Shown here one piece after another: positions 54,763 through 63,389 of a stretch of 64,000 nucleotides of DNA; within the stretch, counting starts at the first letter, position 1, and each line of letters opens with the position of its first letter. The notes beneath the pieces are model-generated. The model saw only the letters and a program-made list of their open reading frames with translations. It had not been told where the DNA came from and did not search any database. The stretch comes from an uncultured Muribaculaceae bacterium (GTDB lineage: Bacteria; Bacteroidota; Bacteroidia; Bacteroidales; Muribaculaceae). The DNA is taken from NCBI GenBank assembly GCA_910578075.1, contig CAJTPK010000007.1, positions 62,001 through 126,000 on the forward strand, read 5' to 3'. The translations under genes and the position numbers were made by a program.

Positions 54763-56388
54763 ATGAAAAAATTACATATCTTACCTTTCCTTCTCCTTGC
54801 ATTCAGCCTCGGAGCCTGCAACGACTTCCTCGATGAGGATATCCGCGGACAGGAGAACCTCGACACATATTTCGTTGACGAGGAGAGTGCAGAGGCTTTC
54901 ATAGCCGGATGCTATAACACAGTGTCTAACTATACATGGTGGACAGCAGAGAGAATGTGGATTCTCGCTGATATGTGCACCGATGATTACTGGATGGGCA
55001 ATACCGGTCAAAATCAAGAGGAATACATATCTTTGGCACACTATCAGGGAGTGGGACAGAGCAACGGCAGTATCTCCGACTTCTGGCAATACAGATACAA
55101 GGGGATTCTGAGCTGCAACATCGCTCTTGATCGTCTTCCCGGTGTCGACATGGATCCCAAACGCAAGGAGCGTCTTATAGCTGAGGCTAAGTTCCTGCGT
55201 GGATACCTCTACTTCGAATTGGTGAAGAATTTCGGAGGTGTGCCACTCGTCACAGGTTTCCTACTCCCCCACCAGGCGCAGGAAATCACACGGTCGAGCA
55301 TCCAGGAATGCTATGCATTCATCGAGAAAGATTTCTCCGATGCTGCGGCTGCCCTTCCAACTCGCGGTGAACTTGCAGCTTCCGAAATCGGACGCGCCAC
55401 ATCTGGCGCCGCTCTCGGATTCCTCGGCAAAGTGCAGGTATACAATGGTGAATTCGCGGCAGCAAAGGAGACTCTCGGCAAACTCATACTCACAAAGCAA
55501 TATAAGCTTATGCCTGACTTCGGCCAGGTATGGAATATCGACTATGAAAACAATCAGGAGTCACTCTTTGAGGTGCAGAACATCTACGACGAGACGTATA
55601 AACTTGGTGGCAACATACCGATGATCAGCGGCAACCGCAACAGCGGCGACATGGATGGCTGGGGATGGGGCGTTCCTACCTCAAACCTTGAGAATGCCTT
55701 CATTGAAGCAGGTGACACAGAGCGTCTTGCCTGGACAATAATCAAAAGCGGTGATAAGACTGTCGCCGGCGAAAGTAACCTTGCCGGCCTTGTAGCCAAG
55801 CAGGGCGACCGCAACGGTGACGGAAGTTATTATGTCAATCCTGCCGACAACAAATCCCAGCGTGTTAGCCGAAAGTATTACATCCCTTTCGACAAGCGTC
55901 CTGCAAAGTTCGACAAAGAGGGATTGTCGCCTCTTAACCATATCATCCTGCGCTATGCCGATATCCTCCTCCTTTACGCCGAGGCTTGCAATGAGACCGG
56001 TGACGATGTCAACTCCCGCAAAGCCCTCAATGAGGTAAGGGAACGTGTGCATCTCTCAACGGTAACAAGCTCCGGCACAGCGCTCCGCGATGATATCCGC
56101 CGCGAACGTCGTCTCGAGCTTGCCACAGAATCACAGCGTCTATATGATATCCGCCGCTGGACAGACGACAACGGCAAGAAGATGGCATGCAATCTTTTCG
56201 GTCCCAACGGCACTTTCGTCCTATGGAACACCGGATCAACCGCTGATGCCGCAGAGGCTGCCAATCAGAAGGAAGCGTCCGACAAGGGAATATCTTTCAA
56301 TGAGAGTCGCGATCTTGTTTTCCCGATTCCACTTTATGAAATCACCATGTCGGAGGGGCGCATTGTCCAGAATCCCGGATGGCAGTAA
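54763..56388 (+). CDS. susD: SusD/RagB-type surface glycan-binding lipoprotein
   Basis: 541 residues. The lipobox GACN gives a Cys at about residue 19 followed by NDFLDEDIRG, the classic SusD start. The TPR-like helices include AEAKFLRGYLYFELVKNFGGVPLV, and the C-terminal hallmark RRERRLELATESQRLYDIRRW and LVFPIPLYEITMSEGRIVQNPGW is complete. It caps the SusC barrel and binds the glycan. 34 bp before the GH30 gene. Confidence 0.96.
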   Translation: MKKLHILPFLLLAFSLGACNDFLDEDIRGQENLDTYFVDEESAEAFIAGCYNTVSNYTWWTAERMWILADMCTDDYWMGNTGQNQEEYISLAHYQGVGQSNGSISDFWQYRYKGILSCNIALDRLPGVDMDPKRKERLIAEAKFLRGYLYFELVKNFGGVPLVTGFLLPHQAQEITRSSIQECYAFIEKDFSDAAAALPTRGELAASEIGRATSGAALGFLGKVQVYNGEFAAAKETLGKLILTKQYKLMPDFGQVWNIDYENNQESLFEVQNIYDETYKLGGNIPMISGNRNSGDMDGWGWGVPTSNLENAFIEAGDTERLAWTIIKSGDKTVAGESNLAGLVAKQGDRNGDGSYYVNPADNKSQRVSRKYYIPFDKRPAKFDKEGLSPLNHIILRYADILLLYAEACNETGDDVNSRKALNEVRERVHLSTVTSSGTALRDDIRRERRLELATESQRLYDIRRWTDDNGKKMACNLFGPNGTFVLWNTGSTADAAEAANQKEASDKGISFNESRDLVFPIPLYEITMSEGRIVQNPGWQ

Positions 56389-56422
56389 ACAAGAGTCCGT
56401 ATAATATAAAATTTCAGACACA

Positions 56423-58033
56423 ATGAAATCATTCAATATAATTGCTGCACTTTTTGTAAGCACAGTCGCCATGACCGGATGCAGCGACAATGCGTATGAT
56501 CCGGGAGATCCGAAACCCGGACTTCCGGCAGAGGCATATGCCGTAGATAAGGATGTGACCATCGATGCCACCAGAACATATCAGACAATAGCAGGTTTCG
56601 GAGCTTCCGACTGCTGGATGTGTCAGTGGGTTGGACGCGATTGGAAATCCGGACGTCAGAGAATGGCGGAACTTCTTTTCTCACAGGTTGTAGAAGATGG
56701 ACAGCCCAAAGGTATAGGTCTGTCAATGTGGCGCGTTAACGCCGGAGCAGGTTCTGCCGAGAAGGGAGATGCCTCCGGAATAACCACTGTTCACCGTCGT
56801 GCGGAAAGTTTCATGGGGTCGGATGGGAAATATGATTGGAGCAAATGCGAGGGACAGCGCTTTTTCATGGAGCAGGCAAAAGCTATGGGAACAGAGAGAT
56901 TCGTGCTTTTCAGCAACAGTCCTCTGGTACAGTGGACCTATAACGGGCAAGGACGCTCCGACCGCGGCAACAACTCCAATCTGCTCAATTCCCGCTATGA
57001 CGATTTCGCTGATTATCTGGCAGACGTAGTAGCGCATTTCAATGCGGAGGGATACAATTTCACCCATATCTCCCCTATCAATGAGCCACAAGGCACCTGG
57101 AACGGTCATGACCAGGAGGGTTCCGGATGGACAATAGAACAGTCAGCCAAGCTTGCCCGTGAGCTTGACCGCGCTCTTACCGACCGCTCACTGAACACCG
57201 ATATCCTTCTTGCCGAATGCGACCGCTGGCGCTATTTCACCACAGAAGACACTTGGCAATGGAGCGACAAAGACATGGCCGACGCATACTGGAATCCATC
57301 GTCAAGCTCATATATCGGCGACCTGAAGCATTTCAAACGCCTTATCGGCGCCCACAGCTATTGGACCGACACATCTTGGGACGAGATGAGAACCGTACGC
57401 GCAAGCGTAGCACGCAAGGCTGCGCAATATGGCGCCGAGGTGTGGCAGACTGAATGGTGTATGCTGGGCGACGAGCACGATCGGGATGAATATTCCGGTC
57501 ATGGAAGCGCATCAGACATGGAGCGTGCGCTCTACATGACCCGTATCATCCATAATGACATGACTGTGGCAAACTGTGCATCCTGGAGCTATTGGGTAGC
57601 CATGGACCAACGACTGCAACACAGCAACCGCTGGCTTCTCATATACCTTGACATGGTAGGAGGCACCAATGGCTCAGTATTCGATGGAGAAGGCACATTC
57701 GCTGCCGCACACACATTATGGGCTCTTGGAAACTACAGCCTCTTCGTGCGCCCCGGGTTCAAACGTGTCGACCTCACCACTGCTGAAAACCGCAATTTCT
57801 TCGGTTCTGCCTATCTCTCGGCAGATGCCAAGCGTCTGGTAGCTGTTTACACCAACTACAGCGAGAAACCGGTAAGGCTCCATACATCCCTCGAGGGTAT
57901 GGCTGGAAAACCATCGTCACTGAAATCCTACACCACTTCCGCTTCAAAAACACTTACGGAAGCTACCTTGACACCCGGCGAGGATCTCATCCTTGATCCT
58001 CAGAGCGTCACAACATTTGTTTACGATCTATAA
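56423..58033 (+). CDS. GH30-family glycosidase lipoprotein, endo-beta-1,6-galactanase-like
   Basis: 536 residues with lipobox MTGC (Cys at about residue 20) followed by SDNAYDPGDP, so probably surface-exposed. The barrel begins with TIAGFGASDCWM. Acid/base E221 lies in ISPINEPQGTW followed by HDQEGSGW; nucleophile E344 lies in VWQTEWCMLGD; the C-terminal side beta domain ends in SVTTFVYDL. The SPxNEPQ...QEG arrangement is that of the endo-beta-1,6-galactanase-type GH30 (subfamily 5-like by my reading), rather than glucosylceramidase or glucuronoxylanase types. Its likely target is a beta-1,6-galactan side chain such as on arabinogalactan. Subfamily assignment is by eye. Confidence 0.85.
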   Translation: MKSFNIIAALFVSTVAMTGCSDNAYDPGDPKPGLPAEAYAVDKDVTIDATRTYQTIAGFGASDCWMCQWVGRDWKSGRQRMAELLFSQVVEDGQPKGIGLSMWRVNAGAGSAEKGDASGITTVHRRAESFMGSDGKYDWSKCEGQRFFMEQAKAMGTERFVLFSNSPLVQWTYNGQGRSDRGNNSNLLNSRYDDFADYLADVVAHFNAEGYNFTHISPINEPQGTWNGHDQEGSGWTIEQSAKLARELDRALTDRSLNTDILLAECDRWRYFTTEDTWQWSDKDMADAYWNPSSSSYIGDLKHFKRLIGAHSYWTDTSWDEMRTVRASVARKAAQYGAEVWQTEWCMLGDEHDRDEYSGHGSASDMERALYMTRIIHNDMTVANCASWSYWVAMDQRLQHSNRWLLIYLDMVGGTNGSVFDGEGTFAAAHTLWALGNYSLFVRPGFKRVDLTTAENRNFFGSAYLSADAKRLVAVYTNYSEKPVRLHTSLEGMAGKPSSLKSYTTSASKTLTEATLTPGEDLILDPQSVTTFVYDL

Positions 58034-58039
58034 AAAATC

Positions 58040-60475
58040 ATGGGTAAAAGAAACGTTTCAGGTTATCACCACGCCAAAAGCCTCCGCGCGCTGTCAGCCT
58101 TTGCGCTGACAGCCGCCATGGCTCCGGCAGCCCTCGGTCAGCTTTCATTCGGCAATGCTGAAAATTTCAATTCCGGATGGAAGTTTGAACTGTGTCGCGA
58201 TTCCATCGCTCCGTCAGAAATTGAATTCGACGATTCTTCATGGCGGGGACTCTCCCTGCCGCATGACTGGAGCGTAGAGAGCCGTCCGTCACCTTCGTTA
58301 CATTCTTGCACGGGATATTTTCCGGGAGGAATGGGATGGTATCGCAAGCACTTCACAGTCAGCGACAGCATGCCTGTGCATTACATCTGCTTCGAGGGTG
58401 TCTACAACCGCAGCGAGGTCTATGTAAACGGCACACTTGTTGGTAAGCGTCCGAATGGATATGTCTCTTTTTATTATGACATAACACCTTATCTTCGTCT
58501 GGGCGACAATGTCGTGGCGGTGAAAGTCGACCATACACGCGAGGCAGATTCCCGTTGGTACACAGGCTCGGGAATCTATCGCGATGTATATCTCATCTCA
58601 GCGGGTGATACACACCTGTCGCCATGGGGACTGGGATGGAAAGCAAAGTCTATCACACCCTCCAAGGCTACAGTCGAGGTGGAATATTCCGCTGATATCA
58701 AACCCGGAACAAAGGGATTGGCTGCTGAGATTTTCATTAAAGACAATGAAGGGAAGATAGTGGCCAAAGGACGCAGTGCACTATCCGGCGATGCGGGAAA
58801 GATGACTGTAAACATCTCCCGGCCGCAATTATGGGATATAGATTCCCCATATTTATATTCACTGGAGTTGAATCTATTGAAAAATGGGAAATGTATTGAC
58901 AGCGCATCATGCAATTTGGGATTGCGCACTCTGGAGTTTGATCCCGACAAAGGATTCTCTCTCAACGGACGCAACCGCAAAGTCAAAGGGGTATGCCTCC
59001 ACCATGATGCAGGGGTGTTGGGTGCTGTAGTTCCAAAACAAGTATGGAAACGCCGTCTTCAGCAACTCAAGTCGGTAGGAGTAAACGCCATCCGCATGAG
59101 CCATAACCCGCAGGCTCCGGCTGTCTACGACCTTTGCGATGAATTAGGTCTTTTAGTGATGGACGAAGCAAGCGATGAATGGGAATTCCCCAAGCGTAAA
59201 TGGCTTGAGGGATGGAACAAAGGCACACCGGGTTTTCAAGGTTCTTTCGATTTCTTCGAGGAATGGATCGAGCGCGATGTGGCGGATATGGTGCGCCGCG
59301 ACCGCAACCATCCCTGCGTGGCGTTCTGGAGCATCGGTAACGAAGTTGACTATCCGAACGACCCCTATTCCCACCCGATTCTCGACAACGCGAGCATCAA
59401 CCAGCAAAACTACGGTGGATATGACCCGAAAGCCCCTTCGGCCATGCGTATCGGGGAGATTGCGATGAGACTTGCTCCGATAGTCCGTGCCATAGATGAC
59501 TCCCGACCTGTTACAGGCGCGCTTGCCGGTGTAGTCATGTCAAACCAGACTGCATATCCTGATGCGGTGGATATCGTAGGATATAATTACACAGAAGACC
59601 GCTACCACACAGATCATGAACTTTATCCCAAGCGGGTGATCTACGGCAGCGAAAATGGTCAAGGTTACAGCCAGTGGCTTGCAGTCCGCGATAATGACCA
59701 TATCTTCGGTCAATTCCTCTGGACAGGCACCGACTACCTCGGAGAAGCCGGAGCATGGCCATCACGGGGATTGGGGACAGGTCTACTTGATTTCGGAAGT
59801 TTTGTAAAACCGCGTGGCAAATTCCGGGCCGCTCTATGGAGAGAAGATCCGGTTGCATACTTAGGCACTTACAGGCGCGGAGAAACAGACCCCGGGCTCT
59901 GGATCGATGCGCCCAGTGTATGGAACTACGAAGATGGTGACTTTGTGCGCGTGGTATGTTACACCAATGCACATTCAGCCCGGTTGCTGCTGGACGGTGC
60001 AGAAGTCGGAGCGATCAAACCATATAATGATACAGAGGGCATAATCCACTGGGATATACCCTACTCACCCGGACGCCTCACTGTGGAGGCAATGGATGCC
60101 GACGGCAAGGTAATAGCAAGTGATGAGCTTCTCACAACGGGACATCCGTTCGCTCTCAGAGCCACAGCAGACACCGACATCCTTGACTCTGACAATCCAC
60201 TCGCACACGTGACTGTGGAAGTGGTTGACAAAGATGGCAATCTTGTTCCTCTGGCCGACAACATGGTCTCTTGCCACCTCACGGGAGACGGTTCATTGCT
60301 GGGAGTGGAAGGCACAGGCAATCACGACATGTCGCATCCACGCGACAGAAGCAGACGCGTCTGCAATGGCCGACTTCTGGCTTACGTTAGCCGCAACAAT
60401 TCGGCAGGGGAAGTGAAGCTCCGTTTCTCTTCGCCAATGCTTAAATCAACAGAAATCACTTTAACAACTAAATAA
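58040..60475 (+). CDS. GH2-family beta-galactosidase-like enzyme
   Basis: 811 residues. After an N-terminal basic stretch and signal peptide (ending PAALGQ), the GH2 sugar-binding domain (GWYRKHFTV, FEGVYNRSEVYVNGTLVGKRPNGY), an Ig domain, the TIM barrel with acid/base E435 (FWSIGNEVDYP) and nucleophile E538 (IYGSENGQG), and a C-terminal domain (DUF4982-like region around FVRVVCYTNAHSARLLLDG, then a bacterial Ig segment). In this type the exo-acting enzyme removes galactose from fragments in the periplasm. It lies 6 bp after the GH30 gene and 8 bp before the SusE/F-like gene. Confidence 0.9.
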   Translation: MGKRNVSGYHHAKSLRALSAFALTAAMAPAALGQLSFGNAENFNSGWKFELCRDSIAPSEIEFDDSSWRGLSLPHDWSVESRPSPSLHSCTGYFPGGMGWYRKHFTVSDSMPVHYICFEGVYNRSEVYVNGTLVGKRPNGYVSFYYDITPYLRLGDNVVAVKVDHTREADSRWYTGSGIYRDVYLISAGDTHLSPWGLGWKAKSITPSKATVEVEYSADIKPGTKGLAAEIFIKDNEGKIVAKGRSALSGDAGKMTVNISRPQLWDIDSPYLYSLELNLLKNGKCIDSASCNLGLRTLEFDPDKGFSLNGRNRKVKGVCLHHDAGVLGAVVPKQVWKRRLQQLKSVGVNAIRMSHNPQAPAVYDLCDELGLLVMDEASDEWEFPKRKWLEGWNKGTPGFQGSFDFFEEWIERDVADMVRRDRNHPCVAFWSIGNEVDYPNDPYSHPILDNASINQQNYGGYDPKAPSAMRIGEIAMRLAPIVRAIDDSRPVTGALAGVVMSNQTAYPDAVDIVGYNYTEDRYHTDHELYPKRVIYGSENGQGYSQWLAVRDNDHIFGQFLWTGTDYLGEAGAWPSRGLGTGLLDFGSFVKPRGKFRAALWREDPVAYLGTYRRGETDPGLWIDAPSVWNYEDGDFVRVVCYTNAHSARLLLDGAEVGAIKPYNDTEGIIHWDIPYSPGRLTVEAMDADGKVIASDELLTTGHPFALRATADTDILDSDNPLAHVTVEVVDKDGNLVPLADNMVSCHLTGDGSLLGVEGTGNHDMSHPRDRSRRVCNGRLLAYVSRNNSAGEVKLRFSSPMLKSTEITLTTK

Positions 60476-60483
60476 AGAAAATT

Positions 60484-61350
60484 ATGAGAAAAATTTTCCT
60501 TACCGCCCTCGCGGGCATCGCAGTGGCTTCGGCCGCAAACGCAGTAGTAGCAGACCGTCTTTGGATCATCGGAGATCCTGCCGGTGGCTGGGATCCTACC
60601 AAAGGTATCGAATTGACCAAGACTTCTGAAGGTGTGTTTGAATACGACCTTAAAATCACTTCCGAAAAAAGTGGCTTCGGATTTGTTGACCAACTCGCGG
60701 CAGAAGGCGACTGGACCACTCTTAATGCTCACCGCTACGTGGCTCCTTCAAGCGGATATATGCCTGTGATCGGAGAGAATTCAATGGAATACGCCACTTC
60801 CGACTATTGCTGGGATCTCCCCACTGGAGAGTATAAGCTGACTGTCGACACAAAAAATATGAAACTTATCCTTGCCGGTGATGAGCCTGTCGTAAAACCT
60901 GCCGCTCTCTATTTCCTTGGAGATACAAATGATTGGACCGCCTCTCCCGAATATGCGTTTACTTCAGATGACAATGTGGTGCATACATTCAAAGCGACTG
61001 TGATCCGCAGTGCGGAAGACTGCACATTCAAGATCGCGACAAATGGCTGGGCCACTGAATATTCCAATGGCAAAAAGGATATGAAAGCCGGTAACACCTA
61101 CCCTATCGGTCCCGGCAAAGGTGTGGAAAACATGGGCTTCGCGGAAGATATCGAGGATGCTACACTCATCCTTGACACCAAGGCAATGACACTTACTGTC
61201 CTTTCCGGTTCTTCCGCTGTCACAGAAATCGCAGCAGATGAAAATGCTCCTGTCGAATATTACAATCTTCAGGGTGTACGCCTCTCCAACCCCAAGGGGC
61301 TTGTAATCCGCAAGCAGGGCTCCAACGTGACAAAAACCATTATCCGCTAA
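60484..61350 (+). CDS. SusE/SusF-like secreted protein with a conserved C-terminal EYYNLQG motif
   Basis: 288 residues. Signal peptide about 1-19 (ending ASAANA) without a lipobox Cys. Two tandem starch-binding-like beta modules: RLWIIGDPAGGWDPTKGIEL with an LTVDTKNMKLIL strand, and ALYFLGDTNDWTASPEYAF with TLILDTKAMTLTVL. The last 32 residues (VEYYNLQGVRLSNPKGLV, then IIR) form a short C-terminal signature seen on many secreted proteins of Prevotella- and Muribaculaceae-like bacteria, where it may act as an export or anchoring tag (recalled, not tested). It is the last gene of the PUL, before a strong terminator. Confidence 0.8.
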   Translation: MRKIFLTALAGIAVASAANAVVADRLWIIGDPAGGWDPTKGIELTKTSEGVFEYDLKITSEKSGFGFVDQLAAEGDWTTLNAHRYVAPSSGYMPVIGENSMEYATSDYCWDLPTGEYKLTVDTKNMKLILAGDEPVVKPAALYFLGDTNDWTASPEYAFTSDDNVVHTFKATVIRSAEDCTFKIATNGWATEYSNGKKDMKAGNTYPIGPGKGVENMGFAEDIEDATLILDTKAMTLTVLSGSSAVTEIAADENAPVEYYNLQGVRLSNPKGLVIRKQGSNVTKTIIR

Positions 61351-61366
61351 ATCTGACTTATCGAAA

Positions 61367-61401
61367 AAAAATGGGCAGCCCGGATTGAGCTGCCCATTTT
61401 T
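61367..61401. terminator. Bidirectional terminator at the end of the PUL
   Basis: A 13-bp stem AAAAATGGGCAGC / GCTGCCCATTTTT with a 9-nt loop lies between the convergent PUL and transporter genes. Confidence 0.92.
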
Positions 61402-61416
61402 GTATCCTGAAAAATC

Positions 61417-62931
61417 TCAGAAGAGACCGTTGATTCCGCTGAATATGAGAACCAGATAGCCTAACACAAGGCCGATGACACCCATGATCAGACCGGTAAT
61501 CACCATATATTTCTGCTTGATGAAACCGGTGGCGTCGGCAAGTGCATTCGGAGGTGTTGAGATCGGAAGCACCATAGCAAGCGATGAGCAGATTGCAACA
61601 CCAATCAGAAGGGTTGCCACTCCGCCAAACGATGCCAGAGAGTCCGCCATGGATGTGCCGGCAATAGCGAGAATAGGCACAAACAATGCAGCTGTCGCCG
61701 TGTGGCTGATGAAGTTGGCCATGAGATAGCACAACAGTCCTGAACCGATGATGACAACCAATGGAGACCATTCGCCGAATGGGATAGCGGCTATAAGATG
61801 CTCCGCGAGACCTGACTGACGCATTGCCACGCCAAGGGCGAAAGCACCCGCGATCATCCAGAGAATACTCCAGGATATCTGCTCAAGGTCGCGTTTTGTG
61901 ATCACGCCGGCTATACAGAGCACTCCCACAGGAAGCATTGCCACAACATTGGCATTCACTCCGGTGATAGAGTCTGTGAGCCAAAGGCCTACCGTAACGG
62001 CAAATGTAATATACACAACAACATCCCTCCAACTGCTCTCATGGTGAGATTCAATCTGAAGATGGATAGTCTTCTGCTTGAATGGGAAAAGCTTGCGGAG
62101 CACCATCCACGCGATAAACAGAAGCACCAGTGTGAAAGGCACCATCACCATCATCCATTGACCGAAACCTATTCCGAGATCCATACCGGCAGGATCGTTT
62201 AGAAATTTAAGGGCGATCGCGTTCGGAGGTGTACCGATAGGAGTGCCGATACCTCCGATATTGGCACCGACCGGGATAGCGAGAGCAAGACCGATCTTAC
62301 CTTTGCCGTCGGCAGGAAGGGCCTTTAATACCGGAGCGAGGAAAGTAAGCATCATCGCAGCTGTGGCGGTGTTACTTATAAACATGGAGAAAATAGCTGT
62401 CACCAAAAGGAAGCCAAGCAATACATTCTCGGATTTCGTGCCGAACGGAGCGAGCATCACCTTCGCGAGTTTCACATCCAGACCGCTCTTTGTGGCAGCG
62501 ATGGCAATGATGAAACCTCCGATGAAAAGCATGATGGTAGGATCCGCGAAACAGTGGAGAATAGCTGTGTTGCTGACAAGATTACTGAATTTCACTCCGG
62601 CGGCATCCGTCTGGAAGAACCATAATCCGCTGTCGGAAGTGCCGAAAAGCAAAAGAACCACCACAACAAGGGAAGTTGTCCATGCCGACACCACATCAAA
62701 GAGCCACATGAGGGCGGCAAACGCGAAAATCGCGATCACGCGGTGCTCAACAGGGTTCAGATCCGGCAATCCGTACCAAGCGGATGGAGCGATCCAGAGG
62801 AAAAGAGGAATCGCGATAGCGAAAAAAAGTTTCAATGCCTTAAGACCCAGAGGATTCTTGTTTTTCCTATGGTCTTTTTTCCATTGATGATAAGCCTCCA
62901 CAAGGTGGAAGCCATGAAAAATCGTAAACAT
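61417..62931 (-). CDS. SLC13/DASS-family sodium-coupled anion symporter
   Basis: 504 residues with about twelve membrane segments. Signatures: the first SNT motif in FISNTATAAMMLTFLAPVL, GANIGGIGTPIGTPPNAIAL, and the second half repeat ANFISHTATAALFVPI and LPISTPPNALA. The family (NadC, VcINDY, CitT-like) carries dicarboxylates such as succinate, malate or citrate, or sulfate, with sodium. In a succinate-producing gut anaerobe, dicarboxylate exchange is plausible. The start MFTIFHGFHLVEAYH gives a cytoplasmic N-terminus. Four TTATAA boxes lie just upstream. Confidence 0.92.
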   Translation of the reverse strand: MFTIFHGFHLVEAYHQWKKDHRKNKNPLGLKALKLFFAIAIPLFLWIAPSAWYGLPDLNPVEHRVIAIFAFAALMWLFDVVSAWTTSLVVVVLLLFGTSDSGLWFFQTDAAGVKFSNLVSNTAILHCFADPTIMLFIGGFIIAIAATKSGLDVKLAKVMLAPFGTKSENVLLGFLLVTAIFSMFISNTATAAMMLTFLAPVLKALPADGKGKIGLALAIPVGANIGGIGTPIGTPPNAIALKFLNDPAGMDLGIGFGQWMMVMVPFTLVLLFIAWMVLRKLFPFKQKTIHLQIESHHESSWRDVVVYITFAVTVGLWLTDSITGVNANVVAMLPVGVLCIAGVITKRDLEQISWSILWMIAGAFALGVAMRQSGLAEHLIAAIPFGEWSPLVVIIGSGLLCYLMANFISHTATAALFVPILAIAGTSMADSLASFGGVATLLIGVAICSSLAMVLPISTPPNALADATGFIKQKYMVITGLIMGVIGLVLGYLVLIFSGINGLF

Positions 62932-62967
62932 GACTTAGGATAATTAAATAAAACTATATGAATATTA

Positions 62968-63010
62968 GGTTATAATCGCTTATAATGTTTGGTTATAATC
63001 ACTTATAATG
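62968..63010. repeat. Two 20-bp direct repeats with TTATAA boxes upstream of the transporter
   Basis: GGTTATAATCGCTTATAATG (62968-62987) and GGTTATAATCACTTATAATG (62991-63010) differ at one base and start 23 bp apart. Each contains TTATAA twice, four bases apart, so each unit is also a dyad. They lie 37-79 bp upstream of the transporter start on the minus strand and begin 3 bp past the stop of the gene at 63013. A promoter/operator role is inferred. Confidence 0.6.
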
Positions 63011-63012
63011 GT

Positions 63013-63378
63013 TCAATACAGTCCGCTATCGGAAGGTATTGTGTCGGAGAGTATATCGCGCGTCGCTGCCGGAGATGCATCACGTCGGCTTGCAAATCTC
63101 CCGGATCTCGCTGATTTCGATAATCTCGCTGACTTGGAGGATTTCGCTGACTTTGCCGAGCCGTTTCTGTTGCGCGTCCGCCGTTGAGTGGCGGCACTTG
63201 CAGTGCCGCGGGCATCATCCCCAGCCACGCTATCGGCATTCATCTCCAATGTCTCCACCTTGGCTGGCAACTTCTCATCCTCGCGCATCCTCCTCGCTCC
63301 GAGTCCCCACACCAAGGCACCGAACAGAAGCACACATATCAGGAGCGTCCACGCCCCTTTTCTCTCATTAGCACGCAC
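63013..63378 (-). CDS. Small membrane-anchored protein with Ser/Lys/Arg-rich domain, unknown
   Basis: 121 residues. One membrane helix (about 9-27, WTLLICVLLFGALVWGLG) is followed by a charged region and a Ser/Ala/Lys/Arg-rich stretch (SAKSAKSSKSARLSKSARSG) that resembles histone-like or disordered tails. The strongly basic part would face the periplasm or cytoplasm depending on topology; the N-terminal positive charge (MRANERKGAW) suggests a periplasmic C-terminus. It follows trmD by 11 bp, so it is probably co-transcribed. No family recognised. Confidence 0.65.
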   Translation of the reverse strand: MRANERKGAWTLLICVLLFGALVWGLGARRMREDEKLPAKVETLEMNADSVAGDDARGTASAATQRRTRNRNGSAKSAKSSKSARLSKSARSGRFASRRDASPAATRDILSDTIPSDSGLY

Positions 63379-63389
63379 GATAAAAATTT

